Notes: generated by a model from the sequence alone, not told the origin. 64,000 nt of DNA from Torreya grandis (GCA_037957365.1 JARHVA010002006.1:72001-136000); one strand, 5' to 3'; positions 10,165 to 21,920 are shown, numbered from the stretch's first letter. Program-made: numbers and translations.

Positions 10165-10530
10165 TGCTGTGAGAGTTACTGTACAACCCTCATCCCCTAA
10201 CTTTCCTGCAGAAATCAAATTTCTCTTCAAGCTAGGAACATGCATCACATCTCTCAACACCCAAGTGTTGCCATTCTGCATCTTCAACTGCACTTTACCT
10301 TTGCCAATTATTTTACAAGGCTCATCATCCCCTAAGTACACTATTCCAAAATCTCCATGGATATAGTCACTGAAATATTCTCTGTTAGGGGTAGCATGGA
10401 AAGATGCACCAAAATCTAATACCCAAGATTCTATATTATTATGCAAAGAGAAAATTAGAGCATCTTGTGCAATACCTGCAACCTTTGCCTCTTCCTTTCC
10501 TTCATGCTGATTGTCCTCCTTAGGCTTTGA
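10165..10530 (-). pseudogene. Copia aspartic protease with altered active site
   Basis: The frame continues from gag and reads SWVLDFGASFHATPNREYF, then DFGIVYLGDDEPCKIIGKG and VLRDVMHVPSLKRNLISAG. The family active site is D-S/T-G-A; here codons 10,405-10,416 read DFGA, replacing the catalytic-loop Ser/Thr with Phe. It ends at the TAA at 10,162-10,164. The protease would cleave Gag-Pol. It is likely inactive by this change alone. Confidence 0.94.
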
Positions 10531-11280
10531 CTAGCAATCTCTGCTTATGTGCCCCATCTTTCCACAATTCCAGCATTGTGGCCTCCTGCCATTTCTAGAT
10601 TTGGATCTACCTCTCACCTTAGACTTAGATCTTGATCTCCTCTTGCTCTTCTCTTTTTGCCTTCCTCTGCTCTCAAGATTTAAAGCGTTCCCTGATGTTT
10701 CCTCTGTGCTTTTCCTACGAATTTCCTCATTCAAGATAACATTAACAACATCCTCTACTTTTAAAATATTCGAAGCAGATGCAGTATTAGAAACTGCCAT
10801 TACCAAGCCATGCCAGCTTTCAGGCAAAGAACATAATATTAAAAGAGATTTTATTTCATCATCAAATACAATATTGACTGAACTTAATTGATTAAAAATT
10901 CCATGGAAATCATTCAGGTGATTAGATACAGATCCACCTTCTTGCATATGCAAATTAAATAACTGTTTCATAAGATATACCTTATTAGAAGCTGAGGGTT
11001 TTTCATACAAATTTGCTAAAGTAGTCATTAACTCTATCATTGTTTTTTCCTGTGATAAATTAGATATCACAGTGGATGCCAGACTCAGTCTTATAGACCC
11101 CAGAGCCTTTCTATCAAGAACTTCCCATTCTTCATCCTCCATGTCTTTGGGCTTCTTTGCAATCCCACCTAACGGTAAGTAAATATCTTTCTGATACAGA
11201 TAGTCCTCTATCTGCATTCTCTAATGTTTATAGTTCTTGCCATTAAACTTCTCCATTCTCAATTTACTTTCTTCTGCCAT
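10531..11280 (-). pseudogene. Copia Gag with zinc knuckle (two in-frame stops)
   Basis: The most likely start is the ATG at 11,278-11,280, 114 bp inside the 5' LTR, reading MAEESKLRMEKFNGKNYK. An in-frame TAG at 11,221-11,223 follows after 19 codons. The rest is open for 228 codons from the next ATG (11,217) and holds SIRLSLASTVISNLSQ, NKVYLMKQLFNLHM and LLILCSLPESWHGLV (retrotran_gag_2 blocks). An RS/KR-rich basic region follows, then the CCHC knuckle CWNCGKMGHISRDC (10,534-10,578). A TAG at 10,531-10,533 lies directly after the last Cys; Pol continues in the same frame. Gag would form the particle and bind element RNA. Confidence 0.95.
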
Positions 11281-11380
11281 TGCTTATCCCACTCAAATAA
11301 AAATCCCTGCAGAAACCCCTGTGAGCAACCTGTAATCAATACACACTACATAGATCTGAACCACCTGTTAGTGAACCTGA
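11281..11380 (-). other. Copia leader between PBS and gag
   Basis: About 100 bp of untranslated leader lie between the primer-binding site and the gag ATG. No packaging structure could be established by eye. Confidence 0.6.
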
Positions 11381-11392
11381 GCTCTGATACCA
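11381..11392 (-). other. Copia primer-binding site (initiator tRNA-Met)
   Basis: Minus-strand TGGTATCAGAGC is the complement of the 3' end of plant initiator tRNA-Met. It lies two bases inside the 5' LTR, the standard position for minus-strand priming. Confidence 0.95.
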
Positions 11393-11738
11393 CTTGTTGG
11401 GGATCAACCAACAATGATTACACTTGTGAAAGCAATAAACGCGAAATTAAATCAGATAGATAAGTAACTAGAATGATAAATAGCAAAGAACAAGAGATAC
11501 AAGAAACCACCCTGAAAACTTGTATTAAACTCTTTACAAAATGAATACAATTGAATAAACTTCTTTCTTCTACACCTCTCTCAGATGCACAAGATCTCTC
11601 TCTAGATCTCTATTCCTCAAGAGCTCTCTCTCTCAAGTACAATCAACTCCAACAACCTGGATTGATACAACTATGTAATGTCCTTCAAACATTCACAATG
11701 TTCTACTCATTCACTAATAAGCTAAGAAGATCTTTCCT

Positions 11739-11746
11739 ACATATAG
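11739..11746 (-). promoter_or_regulatory. Possible TATA box of copia 5' LTR
   Basis: Same TATATGTAGG as in the other LTR, about 350 bp into the LTR and downstream of the dyad array. This copy would start the element's transcript. Confidence 0.35.
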
Positions 11747-11913
11747 AATTAGGAAACTTGAGCATGCACTTACAACCAACAGTTAAGCCTCTTGAACAAG
11801 GGCTCTAAAAACAATCTTGCTAATAATAGAAACGCGAACTTAAGACTAAGACTTAAACTCATCATGTAAACACTTGGTTCTGTCCTCGGAAATAGCATTT
11901 TGGACGCACAGGT

Positions 11914-12030
11914 AACCGACGCCGGTTCCTGCCTATTTGCTTGTGACTGTCGTCGGCCGATCCTCTACCGATGCCGGCGTTTCTCCAACTGCTCCTGACC
12001 GACGTCGGTCGCTCCTGACCGACGCCAGTG
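11914..12030 (-). promoter_or_regulatory. U3 array of five GC-rich dyads (5' LTR)
   Basis: This is the equivalent of the 6,964-7,080 array, offset by 4,950 bp. One dyad here is the perfect GACCGACGTCGGTC. Other dyads differ from the 3' LTR by single transitions that make or break CpG. As this lies in the 5' LTR, it is the copy positioned to act on transcription of the element. Confidence 0.5.
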
Positions 12031-12096
12031 ACTGTGTAGACCTGCAACTTTTGTAATGCGCTCATATGTGAAGCTTTTAGACTCCACACCTTAACA

Positions 12097-12101
12097 AAAT
12101 C
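12097..12101. repeat. Target-site duplication of copia element (right)
   Basis: AAATC directly follows the CA end of the right LTR and matches 6,440-6,444. Confidence 0.95.
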
Positions 12102-13270
12102 TAGGGGAAATTGAGGTGGAGGGGGGGAAGGGGTGGGGGGGCATGGAGAATCACCCTATGGGGGATTCTCATGTAGGGACACTGAGTCAGTAAATGAATC
12201 AAGAGGAATGAAAGGGTTATTATAAGGAATACCTTTTAAGATGCCAAAAAGTAGAGAACTTGGAGAGGCTCTGGGGGAGAAAATTATGAGAGGTTTCTCT
12301 ATCTATAGATCCTTCCTTGGTGTCTCCTTCTTAGCCCACTTCTACATGGGGGTGGTAGATTCCTAGCATTTTTTGGGTAGTCTCGCAACATATGGCTTGG
12401 AAAATTGCACCATAGGTAGATGATTACATTGTTCTCATACACTATGCTTTGCATCCATTCACCATATTTTGACTTAATCTTGATCTCATGTAGTAAGGGC
12501 TTGTTCATAGGAAGAAAAACATGGACATGAGATGCAACCATTCCTTGAAGAGAAAGAGTATCTAGGTCGATATTAATAGGTTTTCCTAGAGCCTTGGAGA
12601 TACTAATGATGACCTCTAGGTTTCAATATTCCAATGGGAGTTCAGGTAGAATAACCCACATTGGGACATCATCCCTGGTAGTATTCTTGAGATTCAACCC
12701 AACCTTCCACCTTCGAATAGCCATGCTCACCCTACCCATAATCTAAGGCCCTTTTGAGAGAACCTTTATGCAATCCTCTTATAGAGAAAAATTTACCAAT
12801 AAGAAACCCCTTGCCAAAGTGACCACCTTCAGGTGTCCTTTGGGTTTCCACCTTGATTTGGACCAGTTATGAAAAACATCAATATTTGGTCAAAAGCCAT
12901 TTACCCTAGCTAGGATGGATTTGGTGAGTTCTATGTTAGCCTGCTCCACCATAGGGTCAAAAACAAGGATGAAACTCTCATTTTTAGCTTCTTCCAAGAA
13001 AATCTAAAAGTTTGAAAGATCTTGACCCACTAGACTTTTACCTTTAACCATGTTTACCCAAGAAAATTTAGGGGCTTGTGGGTCAAGCTTTTCAGGGGTA
13101 GAGATGATCTTGTCTACCTACTTCTAGGTGAAATCTGAATCTTATAGGCCTTTATTCATCGAGCAAAACCCATGAGTGGGGTAACATGGGGCTGTATTGA
13201 CTGTAGAGGAAGCAATGTCATTTGATCACATTCATTTTTAAATCCAGACATTATCCACATGATCATTCTA
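12102..13270 (-). pseudogene. LINE ORF1: DUF4283-like domain and mutated zinc knuckle
   Basis: From about 13,060 down, the minus strand reads NMVKGKSLVGQDLSNF, then NESFILVFDPMVEQANIELT, HNWSKSRWKPKGHLKVV, MGRVSMAIRRWKVGLNLKN, VPMWVILPELPLEYWN and KIKSKYGEWMQSIVYENNV. This is the DUF4283 arrangement typical of plant LINE ORF1 and related nucleic-acid-binding proteins. It is followed by CNFPSHMLRDYPKN, a CCHC knuckle missing its first and last Cys. Several stops are present. ORF1 would bind LINE RNA. The copia insertion separates this part from the proline-rich tail at 5.8-6.4 kb. Confidence 0.8.
12412..13108. repeat. Segmental duplication, copy 1 (source side, inside LINE)
   Basis: These 697 bases match 15,957-16,653 without indels, with about 13 substitutions by hand count (about 98% identity). 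Copy 1 is continuous with the rest of LINE ORF1 on both sides, so it is the likely donor. Confidence 0.93.
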
Positions 13271-14919
13271 GTTTTCCCACCCAAGTAAGAATTCAAACTA
13301 CTAAAGGTCCTTTGTACCATCCATTATAAGTATCAATCAATATTAAATATTTTGGGATATTGAATATTGGTTTGAAATAACTTTGGATTCATTTATAGTT
13401 ATTTATTAAAATTGTGAGTGGTCCTAAAGGCATATTCATCAAAATACTACTAATCCACATTTGTAAGATATTTGTGAATAAAATAATACTAAAAAGTGAC
13501 ATACAATTCCTTTAAGGACCCATGAGCCCAAGAGGTGGCAAGTAGAAGTAGGTGGATCTTGACTAAATGTGACTTATAAAGATATCAAATCTAAATTGAG
13601 GGGGATTAAATATAAATAATGTAGAGGCAATAAAATGAGGCATAAAAAGAAAAACATATTAGTATAAAGAGGATAATGTAGAGATATTCATAAGCTAAGA
13701 AGAGTTAATTGGTATTAAAATGACATTGGAAGATATGAGAAATAAAATGGAAGAAGAAAATATTTAGATAAAGTAAAAGAGAGAAAAATAACATTATACA
13801 AAAGGATAATGAGGAAGAAGCATCATCTAGCACCAATATTGATCCTATGATATAAGATCAAATTAACATTGAAATAAAAAGTATCAAAGTTATACCTTTA
13901 GAATCAAACCAAACCATAAACAAAGCTAGATATGATGAGTTCAAGATGATAAGATATAGAAAAAAGGAAATAAGAGAGTAGAGAAGAGGATATATTACAC
14001 ACCACACCATTGAAGGTGATGAGGGAAATTAAAAAATGATTCTAAGAGTTAACCACTATTAAAAAATAAAGAAATTATAATAGAATTGGGAGTGAAAGAT
14101 TAGAATGAAAGATAGTATACCATTGATAACATAAGAGGCATTGAGGAGATATAGGAAGAAGTGGAGAAAGAAGAATTACAAGATATAGAAGAGAAAAATA
14201 TATGAGAAAGAGTATAAGTAGAATAAATAATATAATATAGGATAAAGAAGAGGAAACTATAGAATGAATAATAAAATAAAAAATAAAACCATGAGTACAA
14301 GGGAATGAATAAAGTAGAGATGAGGTGATAAGTAGAGATATGGAATAATAATTAGAAGTTAGTGTATAAGATAACATAGAGGATATATAAGAATAAAATT
14401 ATGAGGAGGATAATCATGAAAGAGAAAGATTAGTTAGTGAAATTAATGAAGTAGAAGAATAAGAACATGTAGAAGTTGGAGATCAAGAAATTGAAAATGA
14501 AGGAAGGGAGATAGGAAGATATTCCATAGTAACCTTGTGAGGAAATGAACCCCTTATATAAATCATCATCCTACATGAAATTTCACATTAGAAGAGAAAA
14601 CCATTTAAGAATAGAAGAGGTACATATAAGATAAGAAGTGATAATTAGTTACAATACATTCAATGAGAACATAAAAAGAAGATGATAATTTATGAGTAAT
14701 TTAGAACAAGTATCAGGAAGAAAATAGTTTATGAAAGAATTGAAAATAAAAAAATAAAGGAATATAAAATTGATGATACAAGAAAAAGATAGTAAGAATA
14801 AAAATACAAAGGAAGAAAGTACTAGTAGTTACTAAAAAAAACATGAGACTAACATTAGTAGTCATAGTAGAAAGAGAATAAATAGTATTTAAAAAACATC
14901 AAAAGAGAAAGTGGCCAAA
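13271..14919. other. AT- and purine-rich sequence without recognisable gene
   Basis: The plus strand is A/G-rich from about 13.6 kb and its translation is full of K, E, I and stops, suggesting an old lysine/glutamate-rich coding sequence or simple decay. Minus-strand hydrophobic frames near 14.1-14.4 kb are the pyrimidine-rich mirror of this and are not credible genes. Confidence 0.5.
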
Positions 14920-15956
14920 AATAAAATGAATTTTCCATTATTTGGAAAATATACCAAGGGAAAATAGGAGCACTTATTTGTATTAGAATCATATTGGAAA
15001 ATTCACAATATTATGGATAATCAAGTTAAATTATTTGATTGAGGTTGGAATGCTACAAGATGTGCCTTGAATTGGTATATTAAATCAAAATCTATAGACA
15101 GAAAATCATGGTATTATGTTTATAATACATTTTTATTTCCTATATTTACTTATTGAAATTGTCAGTAAGATGAGGGAGTTAATACATAAGGATAAATAGT
15201 GAAAGACTATGATCAAAGATTTAAAACCATAGTAAGAACATTAGAGAAATGATTTAATGAAAAACAAGGTTGGAGTAGTTCATATTATGATTGGTTCCAT
15301 ATAAAATATCATTTATGGATGGAAAATATTCAATAATTTTTCAAAAACATTAAAAAGGTATTATATACTAGAGGCATATGTATGGGGAAAATAGATTGAT
15401 TCATCATTAAAAGGAGAAACAAAAAAGATCCAACAAGAACTAGTTCAATTGAGGCTTAATATAGAAATAAAAATGAAAGGGGATGCATGCACATATTTCC
15501 AACCAAGTGGAGGTGTCACAAGGCCAAGTATTTGGTGAACCATTTATTTCATAGAAGGACACTCAAGGATAAAGTGTCCAAATTTTGAGATGAACTAAAT
15601 AGTAGTGGTGATAAGATCAACTCCAATGGGATAACACCCCAAACACAAAAATTAATTTATCAGGAGAGAGTATATTACTAAAAATTTTAAACATATGATT
15701 AATATCCACAAAATATATGTCCCCTAATAGAGGTTGTACCCCATTCATATCAATTAAAATTTTGTACTACATGCAACTCATTTAACCACTTTAACCACAC
15801 AAGCCTGGGGTATGACATAATGGAATACCTCAAAGAGATGAGAGGAAGAGTTATTGAAACATAAAATATTCTACCACATATGTAAAATTATGGTGCACCA
15901 CCATCATGTGGTTCTAACCACAACATACATATTATATCCCACCCTCAAATCCCACT
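14920..15956 (+). pseudogene. LTR-retrotransposon gag relic
   Basis: Plus-strand fragments across frames read LFVLESYWKIHNIMDNQVK, NATRCALNWYIKSKS, SWYYVYNTFLFP and KDYDQRFKTIVRTLEK, a pattern like the retrotransposon gag helical domain. Cys/His-poor remnants follow (CPNFE; CNSFNHFNHTSLGYDIM) where knuckles would be. The relic ends abruptly at 15,956, where the LINE ORF1 copy begins. Stops are frequent. A Ty3-type gag is most likely; certainty is moderate. Confidence 0.55.
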
Positions 15957-16653
15957 ATAGGTAGATGATTACATTGTTCTCATACACTATGCTTTGCATC
16001 CATTCACCATATTTTGACTTAATCTTGATCTCATGTAGTAGGGACTTGTTCATAGGAAGAAAGACATGGACACGAGATGTAACCATTCCTTGAAGAGAAA
16101 GAGTATCTAGGTTGATATTAATAGGTTTTCCTAGAGCCTTGGAGATACCAATGATGACCTCTAGGTTTAAATATTCCAATGGGAGTTCAGGTAGAATAAC
16201 CCACATTGGGACATCATCCATGGTAGTATTCTTGAGATTCAACCCAACCTTCCACCTTCGAATAGCCATGCTCACCCTACCCATAATCTAAGGCCCTTTT
16301 GAGTGAACCTTTATGCAATCCTCTTATAGAGAAAAATTTACCAATAAGAAACCCCTTGCCAAAGTGACCACCTTCAGGTGTCCTTTGGGTTTCCACCTTG
16401 ATTTGGACCAGTTATGAAAAACATCAATATTTGGTCAAAAGCCATTTACCCTAGCTAGGATGGATTTGGTGAGTTCTATGTTAGCCTGCTCCACCATAGG
16501 GTCAAAAACAAGGATGAAACTCTCATTTTTAGCTTCTTCCAAGAAAATCTAAAAGTTTGAAAGATCTTGACCCACTAGACTTTTACCTTTAACCATGTCT
16601 ACCCAAGAAAATTTATGGGCATGTGGGTCAAGCTTTTCAGGGGTAGAGATGAT
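15957..16653 (-). repeat. Segmental duplication, copy 2: LINE ORF1 fragment
   Basis: A 697-bp near-copy (about 98%) of 12,412-13,108 in the same orientation, 3,545 bp away. It keeps a 109-codon open frame (16,284-15,955) with VPMWVILPELPLEYLNLEV and EIKIKSKYGEWMQSIVYENN, and ends just before the zinc knuckle. It has no poly(A), no LINE 3' end and no visible TSD, so ordinary LINE insertion does not explain it. The left junction shares only a short CAC-type microhomology with the donor. Confidence 0.93.
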
Positions 16654-19600
16654 ATTTTGGGATACGACGGTTAAATACTTCTACTTGACACTTTAAACTC
16701 TACCTATGGCATGGTACATGCACCAAGAAATGAGAAAAGGGGGAAAATGCTAGGAAGAACTAAAAAAGGATTTATGTTGGACCTTTAAATTTTGGGATCC
16801 CAACAAAAAATATGTAGAGTATTGATATAATTAAAATCATTATTATTCATGCAAGATGAATCCCTAGTAAGGAAATTTAATAGGTTAAAATAATAAACAA
16901 AAATGGTTAGGAAATAATGATGACTAAGATCCAATTAATTGCATAATTAGACATAAATAAATATCAAATGCATTGATTAAAAGGTATAAAAATTATTTAA
17001 ATAATAAAAATTAGCATGGAACTAATATTAAATTTTAGAAATATCACCAAGAAAGAGAAATATTATGATGAAAAGTAAAAAATACTTAAAAACTTAAATA
17101 TATAAGTTAAGGAAGAGGAGAGATAATTAATTGAGATATATGAGGATACAACCCAATACTTATATCATCCATTTAAAATATGATAAGAAAACATAGACAC
17201 AAAGATAGATACCAAATGGAAATAATTAGAAACTATTAAGAGGAATAAAAAGTTGAGAAAATGGTAGAGTTAATAAGAGAAAATGAAGATATAATCCTTA
17301 AAGTATTCACCAAGTTGAAGGAAATTAAAGATGAAGTGGGTCAAATGTAAATTCAAAATAAAATTTGATGTTAAACCACTAAATAAAATTCATTATAGGT
17401 AAAACCCCAATTTAGAATTAAAATTTAAGAAAGAACTAGAAAAAATTATAACATGAGGCAATATCATACTCATGGAAGATTAAGATTAGATTCCCCCAAT
17501 GATAATATAGAATAAGAAAGTAGGAGAGATAAGGAAGTATGTGGATTTCAAATCATGTGTCCATGACCCATTCTCAAAACCACGTACAAAAGAAGTATTA
17601 GAAAATGTAGTAGGAAGAAAGGTCTAGTCATTCATGGATAGATTTTAAAGATACACCCAATAAATATTGCACTACAAGACGTATCCAAAATGATGTTTGT
17701 AATATAATTGGGATTTTTCATGTACACAATGATTTCATTAGTTTTAAGAATGTTGCAAATATGTTTATCTACAAAATGGTCAAATCACTTTAAAGAATTA
17801 ATCCATGAGTTGTTGGAGGTATACCTAGATTATTGAATGGTATATGGTCTAATTTAGGATCATGTTCAAATGGTGAGGCTCATGTTGATGCAGAATCTAA
17901 GAATATAACTAGATTTAAATAAATACATATTTGTGACACCATTTGGATCATTTTTGGGGCATACCACATAAATAATGGTTAATGGTGGTTCTCTTAAAAT
18001 CCATAATTATCATAAACCTACCACCACCAATAATGAAAAAATAATTTCAGAACATAGTAACGATACACAAGGTATCACCATTGGTTTATAAGGAACTAGG
18101 TGGAAATAAGTGTGTCATTGTAGGAGATATTATACAAGAGAAAAAATCAAGGTATAAAGTGGACGTAAAAATGCTGATTTTTTTTTTTTTTTTTGAAAAA
18201 TAATATTGTAAATGCACCAATCCTAGTCTTTATAGATTGGAAAATCCCATTTTATGTCTAGGTATATGCATCACGACTAGTAATAGGAACAATAATATGT
18301 CAACCAAGGGGTCATATTAATCACCCCATTTCATTTTAGAGAAGAAAATTGGAAAGGGATGAAACACAATTTCTACCATAAAATGAAAAGTTTTGATGAT
18401 GGTATATGTTCTTCATAAATTCAAAGCTAAGAGATAAAAGGAGTACATGAGCAAGATTTAACATGTGTGCAAAGAGTCCTAATCCTCTTACAAGTGAGGA
18501 GGATGTGTGATCCATGTGGGGGGAGGAGTTACTTGTCAAAGTAACTCTCAAATCTAACAAGTAGACTAGAGAAGTGAGTGACACCTGAAAAGGCTAGGAT
18601 AGAGTGCACTTATAAATATAATAAATGCACACATAACTAATACTTAAGATAAACCCATGAACCTATAGGAAAGGATTGAAATAAGGTTAATTATTGAATG
18701 AAAAATGATTAGGTAAAACACTTTATGAATAATACCATTGAGTAATCACTATAAAATTTTTAATTACATATAAAAATACACACTACCACCCACCAAAAAA
18801 TGGAATCATGAAGGCATTCAACAGTGTTGTCAAGAAAGTGCTAAAAAAAATGAGTAATGTAAAAACTATGAAATCGGACATAAAAATACATGTGATACTT
18901 TGGGATATAAAATAACCACAAAATATTATCCTTTTTAGTTAGTTTATATACTAGAAGCCACAAAACTGATGGAATTAATTTATCCCTGTTTAATATTGGT
19001 AGTAAAATTCAAAATAAATGAGGTTGAATCACTAAAAGAGAGATTAGTATAATTATAAAACTAGATTAGAAAAAATTCATAGTGGCATATAATCAAACTA
19101 AATAAATAATAATAAAAAATGATGACACAATCATAAAATAAAAATGATTTATGATAATAATTATAAAAAGTCAATAAATTTAAGATAAGGTGGTTTCGAT
19201 TTTTTGTGGTAGAGGGGATACTAGAATTTAGATCCATCAAGTTACACACTTTGTCAGGAATACCAAGCAAAGAATATGTAAATGGATCTAAGTTAAAGGC
19301 TTATATTTCAAGATAAAAACAAATAATATATTGATATATATAGAAAGAGTAAAAATGATGTTGAACATATAAGAAAAACTAAAAATATTTTGGAAAACAA
19401 ATATAACATGAGTCAAAAATAAAATGTTGGATTTTTTTTTAAATAGGAAAATTTAAAAAAATAATAATAATAGAAAAATTCAAAATAATTTTACTTAAAA
19501 AAATCAAAAAATTAAAACAATTTTTCAAAAAATAAGAAAAAAATATTAAAAATGTGAGAAAAATGTATAAAAAATAGAAAAAAATAAATTGAAACTAATT

Positions 19601-20153
19601 TTGAAAACCAATAAATGAATACTTAGTGAAGAGAGGGAGTGAAACCTAGAACAAATGATTCCCATAAAAGTGAAAGGCAACATATTTTTCCATATAATGT
19701 TAAATTTAACAGCTTAGTTGAAACAATCTCATGACAACTAGGAAAAGTAAATGAGTGGTTGGTGGGAAATATTATTTCAAATGGAAAAGATGAAGGATGA
19801 GAAAAAAGAGGGAATGACACAAAGGCAGATAAAAACTTGAGATGAATTAAAGATAAGAGATTATAAGAGGAAAGTAAGAAAATATGAAAACAAGGAAATG
19901 AGAACAAAAAAGGAGATAAGGTACGTAAAAATGGATAAACATAATAAATAAAAAGATTTTTATTGAAAAATGAAAGATAAGAATAAAAAGTGAAAGTGTA
20001 TACAAATAAATAAAGACATCATAGTAAAAAAAAATTAACTTCAAAGGAATGATACTCTACTAGTATGCAATCAGACGCACCATTTACAATTTTATCATTA
20101 AAAATGACAATAAGAGCTAAAATATATGAAACTCCATAAGTTATCCCTTATAA
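16654..20153. other. AT-rich repeat-derived sequence, no gene recognised
   Basis: Both strands are stop-dense. A 14-base poly(T) run occurs near 18,181, and A/T homopolymer runs are common at 19.4-19.6 kb. The frames at 18,336-18,584 and 19,623-20,044 (minus) are hydrophobic products of A-rich plus-strand DNA and show no known motif. Confidence 0.5.
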
Positions 20154-20482
20154 TGCTACACCCTTTATATTTATCTTATATAGGGATATGTGTGGATAAC
20201 TTATGGCTAGCATAATGTTTAATCAAGTCATACGATTATTTATATAGCTTCATTTTGGTATTAGTATTGGTCTAAGTAGTCTCCATATCATAAGCAGAGT
20301 ATATATAGGAGGTAGTGGTTAGTATTATATCATTATATTAGAAATTGTGTTTTTATTATAAGTTAATGGAGGTTTTATTCTCAAAATGGATTATCTTATA
20401 ATTTATTATTCATCTCTTATTAAAATCATTTTGTTAATTGCTATGGTGGTCCTACTTTAGTGGTTTTGTATTTTTCATTACA
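20154..20482 (+). repeat. 5' LTR of short element
   Basis: Starts TGCTACACC and ends CATTACA. A TATATATAGG-type sequence near 20,300 could be its promoter. It pairs with the copy at 21,921. Confidence 0.7.
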
Positions 20483-20484
20483 AG

Positions 20485-20496
20485 TGGCATCGAAGT
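20485..20496 (+). other. PBS-like site of short element
   Basis: TGGCATCGAAGT lies two bases inside the LTR and resembles TGGTATCAGAGC (initiator tRNA-Met PBS) with a few changes. Confidence 0.5.
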
Positions 20497-21909
20497 GTGA
20501 TTTAGGAAAAAGTGTGATTGAAACCATAATTTTTAAGAATCATATGTATCTTAAAAATTGTTGCAAGTTTCTCCATAATGTTTTACTAGAGCTTGAGAAT
20601 TATTCAATAAATCTATAGTTAAAAACTTAGGGTTTTATGATCATTCTTCAGAGAAATATTGTGATTTTAGTTTTTTTTACTATATTATCTCCATGGGCTA
20701 AAATTTTAAGATTTTTTCTATAAAATTTTTATATAAGTTTGATAATCATTCAAGGAAGTCACAATAAAAAATATAGGGTTTTATGATCATTTTTAGCATC
20801 TTATTGTAATGTTAGGGGTTTCATAATTTCAATCTATTGGCTGTAATTATTGGATTTTTTTTTCTTTTCATACATTTTTTGAAAGCTTGAAAAAATATAG
20901 AAAGGGAATGTTATTTTAAGTTTTTAAATTGAGATTGAAATAAGTTTTAAACTATTTTGTTAAAGTTAAACCAGATTCTACACTGTCAAACCTTTGTATG
21001 GTAGGACCATAAACTAGGGGTTGGGGTAAGGATTCTAAAACAATAAGAAAAAAAAAACTAATAAAGAGGATATGGGGTCATAAATGGGAATCAATGGATC
21101 TTATATCTTAGATTTTTATTAAATTGATCACAAAGTAAGGAAACTTGAGTACAATGTGAAAAACATACAGTCTAATATAGATAAACAAGGGTGATATGGA
21201 CAACATAAAAGGAGAATTGAGTACAATCAAAGGAGATATGAGAAACAACAAGGCTTACTTGATGAAGATAGTGATGGTATTGTATAGTAATCATCAAAAC
21301 TATCCATCATTCACCAATACACAACTTTAACAAAGTGTATGATCCAACTTGTCCAATCTGAATCCAAGTAAATCATGACCTATAACACATTGATTTTTAG
21401 TGTAAGAAAAAGAATCAAATACACAAATACAACTAGATTTTAAAGAAATATTGGAAAGGTATTCAGTTATTGATAAGGATATGCCAATAGAGAGGCTAGC
21501 TAAGAGAGATAATTATTATAAAATATATTCATTTACAACATTTTATGATTGTTAACCACCATCCGTCATCTATTCCTTGGAGGTACTATGAAAATTTTGA
21601 GAAGAAAAGAAACACACTCAACACCAATAGGAGTTTCCTTTGTTAAAAAATTAGACTAAGTATTTCATGTTTATAATTTTTTCCAAAATATTTATATCTA
21701 TTAAAATTTATTGAAACTTTATGAAGAAGGAATAATATACTGAAACCATAATATATCATCTTCAATTAATTTAAAATGTTTTCGATGAGGGTGAACATCG
21801 AGTATCTTAACAACTATGAAAACTTTCTAGAGAGGATGTAACATGGGAGGACAAATATTTCATACAAAAGCATCCAATAATGGTTAATATTGAGGACAAT
21901 GTCTCTTTG

Positions 21910-21920
21910 AAGGGGGATTA
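21910..21920 (+). other. Polypurine tract of short element
   Basis: GAAGGGGGATTA directly precedes the second LTR copy, as expected for plus-strand priming. Confidence 0.55.

Larger units (their letters stand above)
6445..12096 (-). mobile_element. Ty1/copia LTR retrotransposon, Tnt1/Tork-like, nearly complete
   Basis: The 5,652-bp element has two 702-bp LTRs that start TG and end CA, a perfect 5-bp TSD, a tRNA-iMet PBS and a PPT. Gag, protease, integrase, RT and RNase H are in copia order on the minus strand. Gag with an RS/K-rich basic region before CWNCGKMGHISRDC, and pol with KSLYGLKQAPRQWY, YVDDM and NPADMLTK, match the Tnt1/Tork lineage. LTRs differ at about 28 of 702 positions (hand count, about 4%), with no indels and mostly transitions. 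It is inserted into LINE ORF1, so it is younger than the LINE. Confidence 0.97.
11395..12096 (-). repeat. Copia 5' LTR (702 bp)
   Basis: This is the same length as the 3' LTR. Of about 28 differences, about 22 are transitions, and they concentrate in the CpG-rich U3 array. It would carry the element's promoter. Confidence 0.97.
1560..13270 (-). mobile_element. Decayed LINE (L1-type, with RNase H), split by copia
   Basis: Read on the minus strand, the parts come in the canonical plant LINE order: DUF4283-like ORF1 N-terminal region (13.1-12.3 kb), proline-rich tail, APE-type endonuclease (5.81-4.95 kb), reverse transcriptase (about 4.6-3.0 kb), zinc-binding region (about 2.6 kb) and RNase H (2.1-1.6 kb). 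The copia element at 6,445-12,096 sits inside ORF1. With it removed, about 6 kb of LINE remains, close to full length. Many stops and frameshifts show it is dead. No poly(A) tail or target duplication could be recognised, so both ends are approximate. Confidence 0.85.
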
